This document shows positions 1 through 7,986 of a stretch of 64,000 nucleotides of DNA, one piece after another. Numbering within the stretch: position 1 is the first letter of the stretch; every line of letters begins with the position of its first letter. The DNA is from QHWT01 sp963755695 (GTDB taxonomy: Bacteria > Acidobacteriota > Vicinamibacteria > Vicinamibacterales > 2-12-FULL-66-21): assembly GCA_963755695.1 (NCBI GenBank), contig CAVWLB010000008.1, forward strand, positions 1,798,001 through 1,862,000, written 5' to 3'. Below the pieces are notes generated by a model. That model was given only the letters and a program-made list of their open reading frames with translations, searched no databases and was not told the origin of the DNA. A program made the translations under genes and the position numbers.

Positions 1-989
1 GCGGGAATTCCGACAACGTGACCATTTTCGGTGAGTCGGCCGGATCGTTTTCGGTGAGCGCGCTGATGGCCTCACCGCTCGCGAAGGGAGTCTTTCACAA
101 GGCGATCGGCGAGAGCGGCGCCTACCTCGCCGGCGGAAGCGGGACACTGGCGCTGCAATCGCTGTCGACGACCGAACAACAAGGGACCAGATTCGGGTCG
201 ACCATTGGCGCCGATTCGCTCGCGGCGCTCCGCGCGAAATCGAGCGAGGAGCTGCTGAAGGGGGCGCTTCCGATCCAGCCCTGGTTTACTCCGAATCTCG
301 ACGGCTACGTGCTGACCGAAGACGTGCACGCGACCTTTGCCGCCGGCAAGCAGGCGCACGTGCCACTGCTCGCCGGCTGGAATGCCGACGAAATCCGCGC
401 CGGGGTCGTGCTGGCCAAAGACAAGCCCACGGTGCAGAGCTTCGGTGAAAACGTGCGGAAGCGATTCGGCGAGCAAGCCGACGCGGTGCTGAAGGCCTAC
501 AACCCGGCGAACGACGCGGAGGCGGTCGAATCGGCAGCCGCGCTCGGCAGCGACATGTTCATCGGCTACGCCACCTGGAAATGGATCGAGATGCACGCCA
601 GCACCGGCGGCGCTCCGGTTTATCGCTATTCCTTCGATCGGAAGATCCCGGTCGCGCCGGACGCGAAGGTCAACGGCGTCGCGGCCACCTCCCGCGATAT
701 CGGGGCGCGTCACGCCGGAGAGATCGAGTACGTGTTCGGCGCGCTCGACTCGATCAAGAACGTCACGTGGGAAGCGAGCGATCGGAAACTCTCGGATGCC
801 ATGACCACCTACTGGTCCAACTTCGCCCGCAGCGGCGATCCAAACGGATCGAATCTGCCGAAGTGGCCACGCTACCCTGGCGACGGCGGTCGCGTGCTTC
901 ATCTCGACGAGACGATTCACGATGCCCCGGATGCGAACCGTTCCCGCTACCAAGCCATTGACGCATTCGTCGAGAAGCAGCGGCGATAG
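1..989 (+). CDS. Type B carboxylesterase, 3' part (truncated by window edge)
   Basis: The frame is open from base 3 and lacks its N-terminus, which lies outside the window. It begins GNSDNVTIFGESAGS, the nucleophile elbow of type B carboxylesterases (alpha/beta hydrolase fold); the catalytic Ser codon is at 36-38. Near the C-terminus GARHAGEIEYVFG supplies the probable catalytic His, followed by the family signature TYWSNFARSGDPN. The third triad acid should lie around the AGWNADE segment. About 328 of the usual 500-550 residues are visible. It should hydrolyse carboxylic esters, probably outside the cytoplasm, although any signal peptide is not in view. No operon partner is visible; the next gene starts 274 bases downstream. 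Confidence 0.93.
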   Translation, partial: GNSDNVTIFGESAGSFSVSALMASPLAKGVFHKAIGESGAYLAGGSGTLALQSLSTTEQQGTRFGSTIGADSLAALRAKSSEELLKGALPIQPWFTPNLDGYVLTEDVHATFAAGKQAHVPLLAGWNADEIRAGVVLAKDKPTVQSFGENVRKRFGEQADAVLKAYNPANDAEAVESAAALGSDMFIGYATWKWIEMHASTGGAPVYRYSFDRKIPVAPDAKVNGVAATSRDIGARHAGEIEYVFGALDSIKNVTWEASDRKLSDAMTTYWSNFARSGDPNGSNLPKWPRYPGDGGRVLHLDETIHDAPDANRSRYQAIDAFVEKQRR

Positions 990-1263
990 CGAACGCGTCG
1001 AGACCGATTGCCAGCAGTTCGCACCAGGCTTTGCGACCTTGACGTCACGGGCGTGCTCGGCGGGTCCTCTGTGCCCGATGCTGCCCGCGCGGACGTCATC
1101 CCGAGATCCACTGTTGATTGAAAAGGGCCTGTATACGTACTTAGGTCCCTTTCCAATCGAACCGCGCAGCGGTATTCTGTTCGTTCGTCCCTCACAATCA
1201 GTGTGGTTTCCCAGGAGCCAATCGCGGCCGAACGAGCCGGAGAGAACACGGGTGTTTGTCACG

Positions 1264-3831
1264 ATGCGCCGTTTGTCGTTGTCCTCTGTGATTATTCTTC
1301 TCATGACCTGGGCCATTCGAGCGCAGGTGAGTCAGGTCACGAACGATCGGGCCGGTCAGCCGACGGGGACGAATCTCACCGAGACCATCCTGACCGCGGC
1401 AAATGTGAAGGTCGTTGGTTTCGGAAAGCTCTACTCATACCCGGTTGACGGCCCGGTTTCTGCACAGCCCTGGTATGCCGCCGGCGTGACGATCAACGGT
1501 GTGCGCCACAACGTGCTCTACGTCGCCACGACCCATCACAAGTTGTACGCGTTTGACGCCGATGCTCCATCGGCCACGCCGCTCCAGATAACGCTGGCCG
1601 ATGACACCAGGGCGGCAACGACGGCGGACGTGAGCAGGGCAGGTTCCGTGTCATGGGAGTCGCCGGGTGATGGTCCTCTCGGCTACTTGTGGGCACAGAA
1701 CGACGTCCTCAAGGCGTATTGTCTGAGCGCTGGCCGCATCGTGTTCCCCGCCTACATGAACGGCGAGGTGCTCGCACCGCGGCACTCGGGCGCGTCTCTC
1801 GCACTTTCTGCGAATGGCCGCACGACCGGGTCCGGGATCGTCTGGGCCTCGATGCCCGCGAGTGACGCCGGAATCCAGGGACAAGCCGGCGGCGTCCTGA
1901 GGGCGTTCGATGCCGAAACACTGAGACAGATCTGGACGAGCGAGCAGAATCCTGCCCGCGATCGCTCGGGCGTGGTGTCACCGTCCGTCGCACCACTCGC
2001 CGCCAACGGCAAGGTGTACTTGGCGACGCTTGACGGAACCGTGATGGTGTACGGACTCCTTCCTCCGGTCTCTCCGGATCTGCAGGCTCGCGCGACTGCG
2101 GTTGACCAACCCACAGTCGCGGGCATGACCGCGCTTGCCGTTGCCGCCACGGCGGACTTCGCGATCAGCATCACGCCAGCGTCTCGAACTGTGGCACCGG
2201 GCACATCGACGACCTATAGCGTTGGTACCACGGCGCTGAATGGCTTCACTGGAACCATCGGCATGGCCGTCAGCGGAGCACCCTCGGGCACGACCGCGGC
2301 CTTCAGTCCTGGTTCGGTGAGCGTTGGTGGTACCTCGACGCTCAAGATCGCGACCTCCTCGTTCACGCCCACTGGAACCTCGGTCCTGACCATCAAGGGC
2401 ACCAGCCGGACCCTGAGTCATTCGATCACGGTGAAGCTGGTGATCGGTCCGCCATCGGCGATTGGCATCAAGTTTCTCGGCAGGAACACGCTCACGATGG
2501 CCGCGGGTGATCGCGCGGGCGTCGTTCCACAGACCCACTGGAACAACGCCGCTGGCGCGAAGAGCAGCACGCCGCTTGCGCTCGTCGACAATGCAGGGAC
2601 GCTGAGGACCGCCACGGTTTCATGGATCGCGGCCGGCGTCTGGATGACGCCGATCGTCGACCAGCCGGGCAACCCGAGGTTGATGAAGGGCTATCTCGAT
2701 AACACTAATACCAGCGTAACCACAATCACCGTCGCGGGGCTGCCGACTGCAGACTACGATCTCTACGTCTACTGCGACGGCGACAACCAGGCCTACAAGC
2801 ACACGGCAACCTACAAAATCAGCGGCACTGGCATCACTACCGCCTCGGTTACGGTGAACGATCCGCCGAACACCAACTTCTCTGGAACCTTCACTCAGGC
2901 AGCGGCGGGTTCGAGCGGCAACTACCTGAAGTTCAGGATCAGGGCCAATGGCTTCACGATCACTGCGACGCCTGGCACGAGCACGAACACCAACGTGCGC
3001 GCACCGGTGAACGCCATTCAGATCGTCAATGCGAATGTGACTCCGCCGGTGTCGTTCGATACGAAGGCGACCCTCCCGGGGCTGGGGTTCGGCCAGGGCG
3101 TCGAGGTGCGTGACGGCAAAATCTTCCTGTATGGCGACGCCAGCACCGGGGTCGTTCGTGAGTACAACCTGGTCGGAAACAATGCGCTCAGTTACACCGG
3201 CCGGCAGGTTCTCTTGACGACCGGCGGCAAGGATCTCGTGTCGCATCCAACCGGCTTCACCGTTTCGCCGGGAATCGGCACCTTCCTTGGCAATACCGTG
3301 TCGCAGAAGGGGACGATTTACATGATCGACTGGGCCCACGCGCTTGCCACCGGCACGCTCGACGGCGCGATCCAGGCAACGATTGCAGATGATTTGGCGG
3401 TTAACGGAACGAGACCGGAGTTCGTTCGCGTTGGAGCGCGATGGCTGATTGCAACCGCCGACTACGGCGCGACGGCAAACGAGATCCGGATTTACGATCC
3501 CGCAAAGCTGAAGACGGCCACGCACACAAGTGATCCGGGCGTGCTGGTGTATCGCTTCAAGAGCTCAACCTACGTTCAGACGCTGCACTGGCTCGACGGC
3601 CCGGGTCTGCTGGTCCTCGTTCAAAACCTTCGTGATGGACAGGGATGGCGCCTGACGGTGATCGATCTTGCCCGTTCGATCGCGGCCGGTCGGCAGGTGG
3701 TGATGCAGACGATCACTTTGTCGCCGCAGGATGAACTGGAAGGCTTCCACGTGATCGCTCCCGGACGCGGCCTCTTCCTGACCAGCTCCTCATCGTCGAA
3801 CCTGCACTTCGCGAACGTGCGGCTGTACTGA
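1264..3831 (+). CDS. Secreted multidomain protein with PQQ-like beta-propeller and Ig-like segments
   Basis: The ORF is open from 922, but the ATG at 1264 is preferred because it starts a clear Sec signal peptide (basic MRR, then SSVIILLMTWAIRAQ). The protein has about 855 residues. After the signal comes a segment resembling PQQ/WD-type propeller repeats (NVLYVATTHHKLYAFDADAP, then GKVYLATLDGTVMVYGL). It continues with an Ig-like/BACON-like linker (ITPASRTVAPGTSTTYSV), a Thr/Asn-rich beta-sandwich segment (YDLYVYCDGDNQAYKHTATY) and a C-terminal propeller-like part. The usual middle of the N-terminal propeller seems short, so the domain may be trimmed. No catalytic site is recognised. It is probably an extracellular or surface binding protein. 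It is a single-gene unit ending before a stem-loop at 3845-3882. Confidence 0.75.
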   Translation: MRRLSLSSVIILLMTWAIRAQVSQVTNDRAGQPTGTNLTETILTAANVKVVGFGKLYSYPVDGPVSAQPWYAAGVTINGVRHNVLYVATTHHKLYAFDADAPSATPLQITLADDTRAATTADVSRAGSVSWESPGDGPLGYLWAQNDVLKAYCLSAGRIVFPAYMNGEVLAPRHSGASLALSANGRTTGSGIVWASMPASDAGIQGQAGGVLRAFDAETLRQIWTSEQNPARDRSGVVSPSVAPLAANGKVYLATLDGTVMVYGLLPPVSPDLQARATAVDQPTVAGMTALAVAATADFAISITPASRTVAPGTSTTYSVGTTALNGFTGTIGMAVSGAPSGTTAAFSPGSVSVGGTSTLKIATSSFTPTGTSVLTIKGTSRTLSHSITVKLVIGPPSAIGIKFLGRNTLTMAAGDRAGVVPQTHWNNAAGAKSSTPLALVDNAGTLRTATVSWIAAGVWMTPIVDQPGNPRLMKGYLDNTNTSVTTITVAGLPTADYDLYVYCDGDNQAYKHTATYKISGTGITTASVTVNDPPNTNFSGTFTQAAAGSSGNYLKFRIRANGFTITATPGTSTNTNVRAPVNAIQIVNANVTPPVSFDTKATLPGLGFGQGVEVRDGKIFLYGDASTGVVREYNLVGNNALSYTGRQVLLTTGGKDLVSHPTGFTVSPGIGTFLGNTVSQKGTIYMIDWAHALATGTLDGAIQATIADDLAVNGTRPEFVRVGARWLIATADYGATANEIRIYDPAKLKTATHTSDPGVLVYRFKSSTYVQTLHWLDGPGLLVLVQNLRDGQGWRLTVIDLARSIAAGRQVVMQTITLSPQDELEGFHVIAPGRGLFLTSSSSSNLHFANVRLY

Positions 3832-3844
3832 TTGGAAGCGGGCT

Positions 3845-3882
3845 GGGAGCCGGGGCGATGGTCAGCCATCGATCCGGCTCCC
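3845..3882. terminator. Strong bidirectional stem-loop between convergent genes
   Basis: GGGAGCCGG (3845-3853) pairs with CCGGCTCCC (3874-3882). Inside it CGATGG pairs with CCATCG around a TCAG tetraloop, giving a 15-bp stem with one 2x2 mismatch. It lies between the stop at 3831 (+) and the stop at 3933 (-), the expected place for a shared terminator. There is no clear U tract. Confidence 0.7.
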
Positions 3883-3893
3883 GCCGTGTGTCT

Positions 3894-4400
<507 letters not shown>

Positions 4401-4430
4401 GGGTTGGTCTCCTCTGTTCTCTACAGGGAA

Positions 4431-4457
4431 GACGCGCAGGCGGCGTTGACTGTGACA
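4431..4457 (-). promoter_or_regulatory. ECF41-type promoter of the CMD gene
   Basis: On the minus strand TGTCACA (4457-4451) is followed by exactly 16 bases and then CGTC (4434-4431), 30 bases before the ATG at 4400. This equals the -35/-10 pattern I recall as published for ECF41 sigma factors. The cognate sigma gene is adjacent. Seen directly; its use as a promoter is inferred. Confidence 0.8.
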
Positions 4458-4464
4458 GGGTGAT

Positions 4465-5325
4465 CTATACGAGCTTTTCGGGATTCACCACCGCGTAGAC
4501 CGCAAGGATGCGCTCGCCGTCGGTGGCGATCGACATGGTCGCGGTCAGGCGATCGCCATCGCGGATGGCGAGGCCGGGCTCGCCGTTGATGGTGGTCACG
4601 GTCAACTCGCGGTTGACGGCCCAGAACTTCTCGCGCAGGCCGATCACCAGCCTGGCGATGCGATCGGCGCCGACGATCGGGCGTGCCGCAGCGGGAGCCT
4701 TCCCGCCGCCGTCGGCGGTCCAGGTGGCGTCGGGCGCGAACAGCTCGAGCAGCGCCTGCTCGTCTCGTGCCTCCACGGCAGCCATGAACCGCTGCAGCAG
4801 GGCCGTCTTGGCAGACTCCGACACATCGAATCGCTTGCGATCGCCGCGCACGCGCTCGCGGGCGCGGTGCACGACCTGACGGCATGCCGCTTCGCTCCTC
4901 TCGATCACCGATGCGATCTCGCCGTAGCCGACGTCGAAGACGTCGTGGAGCAGGAAGGCCGCGCGCTCCTCGGGCGCGAGCCGCTCGAGCAGCGTGAGGA
5001 ATGCCATCGAGAGATCGTCGGCCAGGTCGAGGTGACGATCCGGCGGCGCTGCGGTCACGATCGGCTCTGGCAGCCATGGACCGGCGTAGACCTCGCGCTC
5101 GGTCTTGAGCCGCCGCAGCCGATCGATCGCCAGCCGCGTCGTGGTCGTCACCAGCCATGCCTCGGGGTTGTCGATGCGGCGCTCGTCGACCTCGTGCCAG
5201 CGGACGTACGCCTCCTGGACGATGTCTTCCGCCTCGGCGCGCGAACCGAGCATGCGGTACGCGAGGCCAAAGAGCCGGCCGCGCAGCGCTTCGAATGTCG
5301 TTGTTGAGGTTCCGGTCTGAGTCAC
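4465..5325 (-). CDS. ECF41-group RNA polymerase sigma factor (SigJ-like) with SnoaL-like C-terminal domain
   Basis: I chose the GTG at 5325 (VTQTGTSTTTFEALRG), giving 286 residues; the open frame upstream is not coding-like. Sigma region 2 is around residues 10-75 (LAYRMLGSRAEAEDIVQEAY). A WLPEP linker follows, then region 4 (SVIERSEAACRQVVHRARERV), then a roughly 110-residue SnoaL-like extension. The ECF41 hallmark motifs WLPEP, DGGGK (usually DGGGR) and NPEKL (usually NPDKL) are all present. In this group the extension acts as a built-in regulator in place of an anti-sigma factor. Promoters of the matching consensus lie upstream of this gene (spacer 15) and of the CMD gene (spacer 16), suggesting autoregulation. 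Confidence 0.93.
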   Translation of the reverse strand: MTQTGTSTTTFEALRGRLFGLAYRMLGSRAEAEDIVQEAYVRWHEVDERRIDNPEAWLVTTTTRLAIDRLRRLKTEREVYAGPWLPEPIVTAAPPDRHLDLADDLSMAFLTLLERLAPEERAAFLLHDVFDVGYGEIASVIERSEAACRQVVHRARERVRGDRKRFDVSESAKTALLQRFMAAVEARDEQALLELFAPDATWTADGGGKAPAAARPIVGADRIARLVIGLREKFWAVNRELTVTTINGEPGLAIRDGDRLTATMSIATDGERILAVYAVVNPEKLV

Positions 5326-5346
5326 ACCTTTATTCTCTGATACGAA

Positions 5347-5372
5347 GACGGGCGGAACGCCTGTGTGTGACA
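5347..5372 (-). promoter_or_regulatory. Probable autoregulatory ECF41 promoter
   Basis: Minus-strand TGTCACA (5372-5366) and CGTC (5350-5347) are separated by 15 bases, one fewer than the 16 seen before the CMD gene. CGTC lies 21 bases before the GTG start of the sigma gene. It fits sigma autoregulation, less perfectly than the 4431-4457 site. Confidence 0.6.
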
Positions 5373-5399
5373 GGCGCGGCAGTAAAAGGCGGACGACCG

Positions 5400-6656
5400 T
5401 TACAGGTAACTCACCCACCAGTCGCGACGCTGCTTCTTGACTGCCGCAAACCAGCGGCAGAGTGGATAGAGCGACATTACGATCCCGAGCCAGACCACGT
5501 AAGCCGTCCAGAGTGAATAACCAAAGCCGGGCGGGAACAGGGCAGCCGGACCACCCATCGACGGCAGAGGATTGAACAGAAACCCCAGCGACTGGCTTCC
5601 GTAACGGATCCAGGCCATCAACGAGGCGACGACGTGTAAGGCGGTGAAGTGGACGACGTAGAAGAACATCGGGACTCGGCCAATGGTCGCCAGGGCATCG
5701 ACCGGCGCGTTTCGGTGTCGTTCGAGCCACGCCAGCGCAATCAACGCGGGGCCGAGCGTCATCAGCAGGAATTGAAGCGACGGCGGATATTTCGTCGTCC
5801 TCAGAAACGACAGGACTGTGAACACGGTTGACGATTGCACCGACCAGGGCGACGGGTCGCCGTAGCCGTTTGCCGCTCGCAACAGCAGGAATCCGATCAC
5901 CATGGCACCGCCAGCGATCAGCAGCCTGCGCCGACGTTGTTGCGCGTCCATGAGAAGCACCGGACCGAACGCGTAGCCGGCTCCAATGACGCCAATCCAC
6001 GCCAGAACGGGGTAGGCGACGAAGAACGTGATTCCACCGATCGTGAATACGCCTTGCTGGTGCAGCAGGGTCCAGAGGCCGGCGAATCTCCCGAACCGCG
6101 CTGCCTGGATTGGATCGAGAAGGTTGTGCAGGGCGATCACCGCAAGGCTCACGAACAACACGACGCCCCGCGGGAGATGAATGAGCGCCGCCAGCGCAAT
6201 CATTCCAACGCCCAGTGCCGTCAGCACCAGCAGCAACACCGGGTAGGGCGGGCCCAGAGAGAAGTTCATCGCGAGCCGCATGACGGTCACTTCCACGAGC
6301 ACCAGCCACAGGCCGCGCGTCCAGAGAAAATGTGAAACCGCCGTCACCGAGCGCTCGCGTTCGAGCCGCAGGAACGCGCCAGCGCCGGCGAGAAGCATGA
6401 ACGTCGGAGCGCAGACATGCGTGATCCACCGGGTCAGGAAGAGGATCGGGGTGGTCCGGGCGAGATCTTCCGGTGAGAACGCCATTGCGCCGGCGTGAAT
6501 GAAGTCGCGGGTATGGTCGAGGGCCATGAGGACCATCACGGCACCGCGCAGGGCATCGACTGCGGCTATTCGGGTGGCGTCCCGCGTCGAACCGCCCCCA
6601 CGGTCGAGATTTGCCGAAATCGAATCCGCCCTGTATACTGAGGCCAACTCAGCCAT
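5400..6656 (-). CDS. DUF1624 polytopic membrane protein
   Basis: The 418-residue integral membrane protein has about ten hydrophobic segments. The N-terminal motif AAVDALRGAVMVLMALDHTRDF followed by FLTRWITHVCAPTFMLLAG marks the DUF1624 / heparan-alpha-glucosaminide N-acetyltransferase-like fold, in which the His of DHTRD is conserved. It may transfer acyl groups across the membrane to cell-surface glycans; this is family inference only. The start ATG at 6656 is 28 bases from the divergent ATG at 6685, so promoters must overlap. The stop at 5400 is 28 bases from the sigma promoter, so it is probably transcribed separately. Confidence 0.88.
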   Translation of the reverse strand: MAELASVYRADSISANLDRGGGSTRDATRIAAVDALRGAVMVLMALDHTRDFIHAGAMAFSPEDLARTTPILFLTRWITHVCAPTFMLLAGAGAFLRLERERSVTAVSHFLWTRGLWLVLVEVTVMRLAMNFSLGPPYPVLLLVLTALGVGMIALAALIHLPRGVVLFVSLAVIALHNLLDPIQAARFGRFAGLWTLLHQQGVFTIGGITFFVAYPVLAWIGVIGAGYAFGPVLLMDAQQRRRRLLIAGGAMVIGFLLLRAANGYGDPSPWSVQSSTVFTVLSFLRTTKYPPSLQFLLMTLGPALIALAWLERHRNAPVDALATIGRVPMFFYVVHFTALHVVASLMAWIRYGSQSLGFLFNPLPSMGGPAALFPPGFGYSLWTAYVVWLGIVMSLYPLCRWFAAVKKQRRDWWVSYL

Positions 6657-6684
6657 TAATTATTAGCAGCGCAGGGAGCAATCC

Positions 6685-6918
6685 ATGTGGTCGGGCTTCG
6701 ATCCGCACCTCTGGCGTGAGCTCGAGCGCATCCGTGAGATGGTCGCGCTCAGGCATTGCACGCCCACTCGGGAATGGCCGTTGATCTTCGTCAAGCAGCA
6801 CGACGAGCTGCTCGTGATCCGCGAATGGCCCAACGGGTCACTCACCGCCTACTCGACCTCCGAATTCTCCGATCGCCTTCGCAACGGCGAGGAACCCTTC
6901 GCGCCTCCCTCTTCCTGA
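6685..6918 (+). CDS. Small conserved-looking hypothetical protein (77 aa)
   Basis: The product starts MWSGFDPHLWRELERIREMV and has a mixed charged/hydrophobic composition with coding-like codon use. A purine-rich stretch (GCAGGGAGC) sits about 6 bases before the ATG. There is no membrane segment or recognised motif; EWPLIFVKQHDELLVIREWPN predicts beta strands. It is a lone gene between a divergent DUF1624 gene and a convergent ligase whose stop is only 15 bases away. Function unknown. Confidence 0.6.
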   Translation: MWSGFDPHLWRELERIREMVALRHCTPTREWPLIFVKQHDELLVIREWPNGSLTAYSTSEFSDRLRNGEEPFAPPSS

Positions 6919-6933
6919 CAGGATCATCGCGGC

Positions 6934-7986
6934 TCATATTTCGCGCACGATCTTGCGCGGGGTCTTGTCGGTCCTGAGACCCAGAAATGCGGCGTGCCTC
7001 AGGCGGCCGTCCCCCGTCCACTCCACGAAACGAATTTGCGCCACCAGCCTGGGGAAGACCCATTGCATCTCGCTCATTTGTTCCGCGGTGACGCCGCCGC
7101 CCCAATGTGACGTCCTGCTGTCTGGAAGATCGACGAACGGACAGCGATCGGTGTGAAGCGGCTTCAGCGACGCCAGCACCTCGCGGCGCACGTGCGGTGT
7201 GAATCCTGCCCGCACCTTGCCGGCAAATCGCAACTGCTTTCTCTCGTAGACTCCGACGAGCAGCGCATCGACCCCATTCGGGCCTGGCCGGTAGCCCCCG
7301 ACGACGAATTCCTGCTGCTTATCGAGCTTGAGCTTCACCCATGCGCCGTTGCGCTCACCAGCGCGATAGCGTGAGTTCCACCGCTTGGCGATCACTCCTT
7401 CGAGGCCGAGCGATCGAACCGCCTCGGTCACGCGGCTGGCGGTCCCACGCAGTGGCTCGGACAGCAGCAGCCCGGAATCCTTCACGACTCGCTGAAGCAG
7501 GGGGCGCCGCTCCTTCAGTGAACGTTCTTCCAGGTTCTCGCCATCGAGGTGCAGCAGGTCGAACGCGTAAAAGACGATGGTGTGTCGCGGATGGGCCGCG
7601 CGATGCTGTAGGGCCTGAAACGAGGGGTGCCCGCTGCCATCGATGGCCACCACTTCTCCGTCGACGACTGCGGATTCCGCGTGCAGGCGAAGGCCGGCGG
7701 CGTGAATGGCTGAGTATGCCCGCGTCAAATCCTTGTTGTTCCTCGATCGAAGCTGGACCCGGTCGGCGTTCTTGATCAACAACGCGCGATAGCCGTCGAA
7801 CTTCACCTCGTACATCCAGTCGTCACCCTCGGGGAGGCGGGCGACGACTTCAGCGGCCATGGGTTGGACGAACGCGGGCGCGTGCGGCTTGAAACGGCTG
7901 GCCACGGCTTCGGCACAAACATCTTGACAGGTTTTCGCCGGAGCGGTCAGTGTGGGGAGCCGGATTCTTTCTGAAGGAGCGTTCAT
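6934..7986 (-). CDS. ATP-dependent DNA ligase (LigD ligase-domain type)
   Basis: The protein has about 350 residues. The adenylation site KFDGYR (motif I, with the nucleophilic Lys) lies at about residue 62 in DDWMYEVKFDGYRALL. Downstream are the typical VDGEVVAID, FYAFDLLHLDGE, LEGVIAKRWNSRYRAG and WVKLK motifs, then an OB-fold with FAGKVRAGFTP. It matches the ligase module of bacterial NHEJ LigD without polymerase or nuclease domains, so it would seal breaks, perhaps with Ku encoded elsewhere. The ATG at 7986 directly abuts the ATG of the divergent M13 gene. The first 40 residues are weakly conserved, so a later start is possible. Confidence 0.93.
   Translation of the reverse strand: MNAPSERIRLPTLTAPAKTCQDVCAEAVASRFKPHAPAFVQPMAAEVVARLPEGDDWMYEVKFDGYRALLIKNADRVQLRSRNNKDLTRAYSAIHAAGLRLHAESAVVDGEVVAIDGSGHPSFQALQHRAAHPRHTIVFYAFDLLHLDGENLEERSLKERRPLLQRVVKDSGLLLSEPLRGTASRVTEAVRSLGLEGVIAKRWNSRYRAGERNGAWVKLKLDKQQEFVVGGYRPGPNGVDALLVGVYERKQLRFAGKVRAGFTPHVRREVLASLKPLHTDRCPFVDLPDSRTSHWGGGVTAEQMSEMQWVFPRLVAQIRFVEWTGDGRLRHAAFLGLRTDKTPRKIVREI

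Noticed and set aside
72..1316. 414-residue antisense ORF on the minus strand
   Set aside because: Shadow of the esterase and the next gene in GC-rich DNA; Arg/Gly-rich, no motif, no ribosome-binding site.
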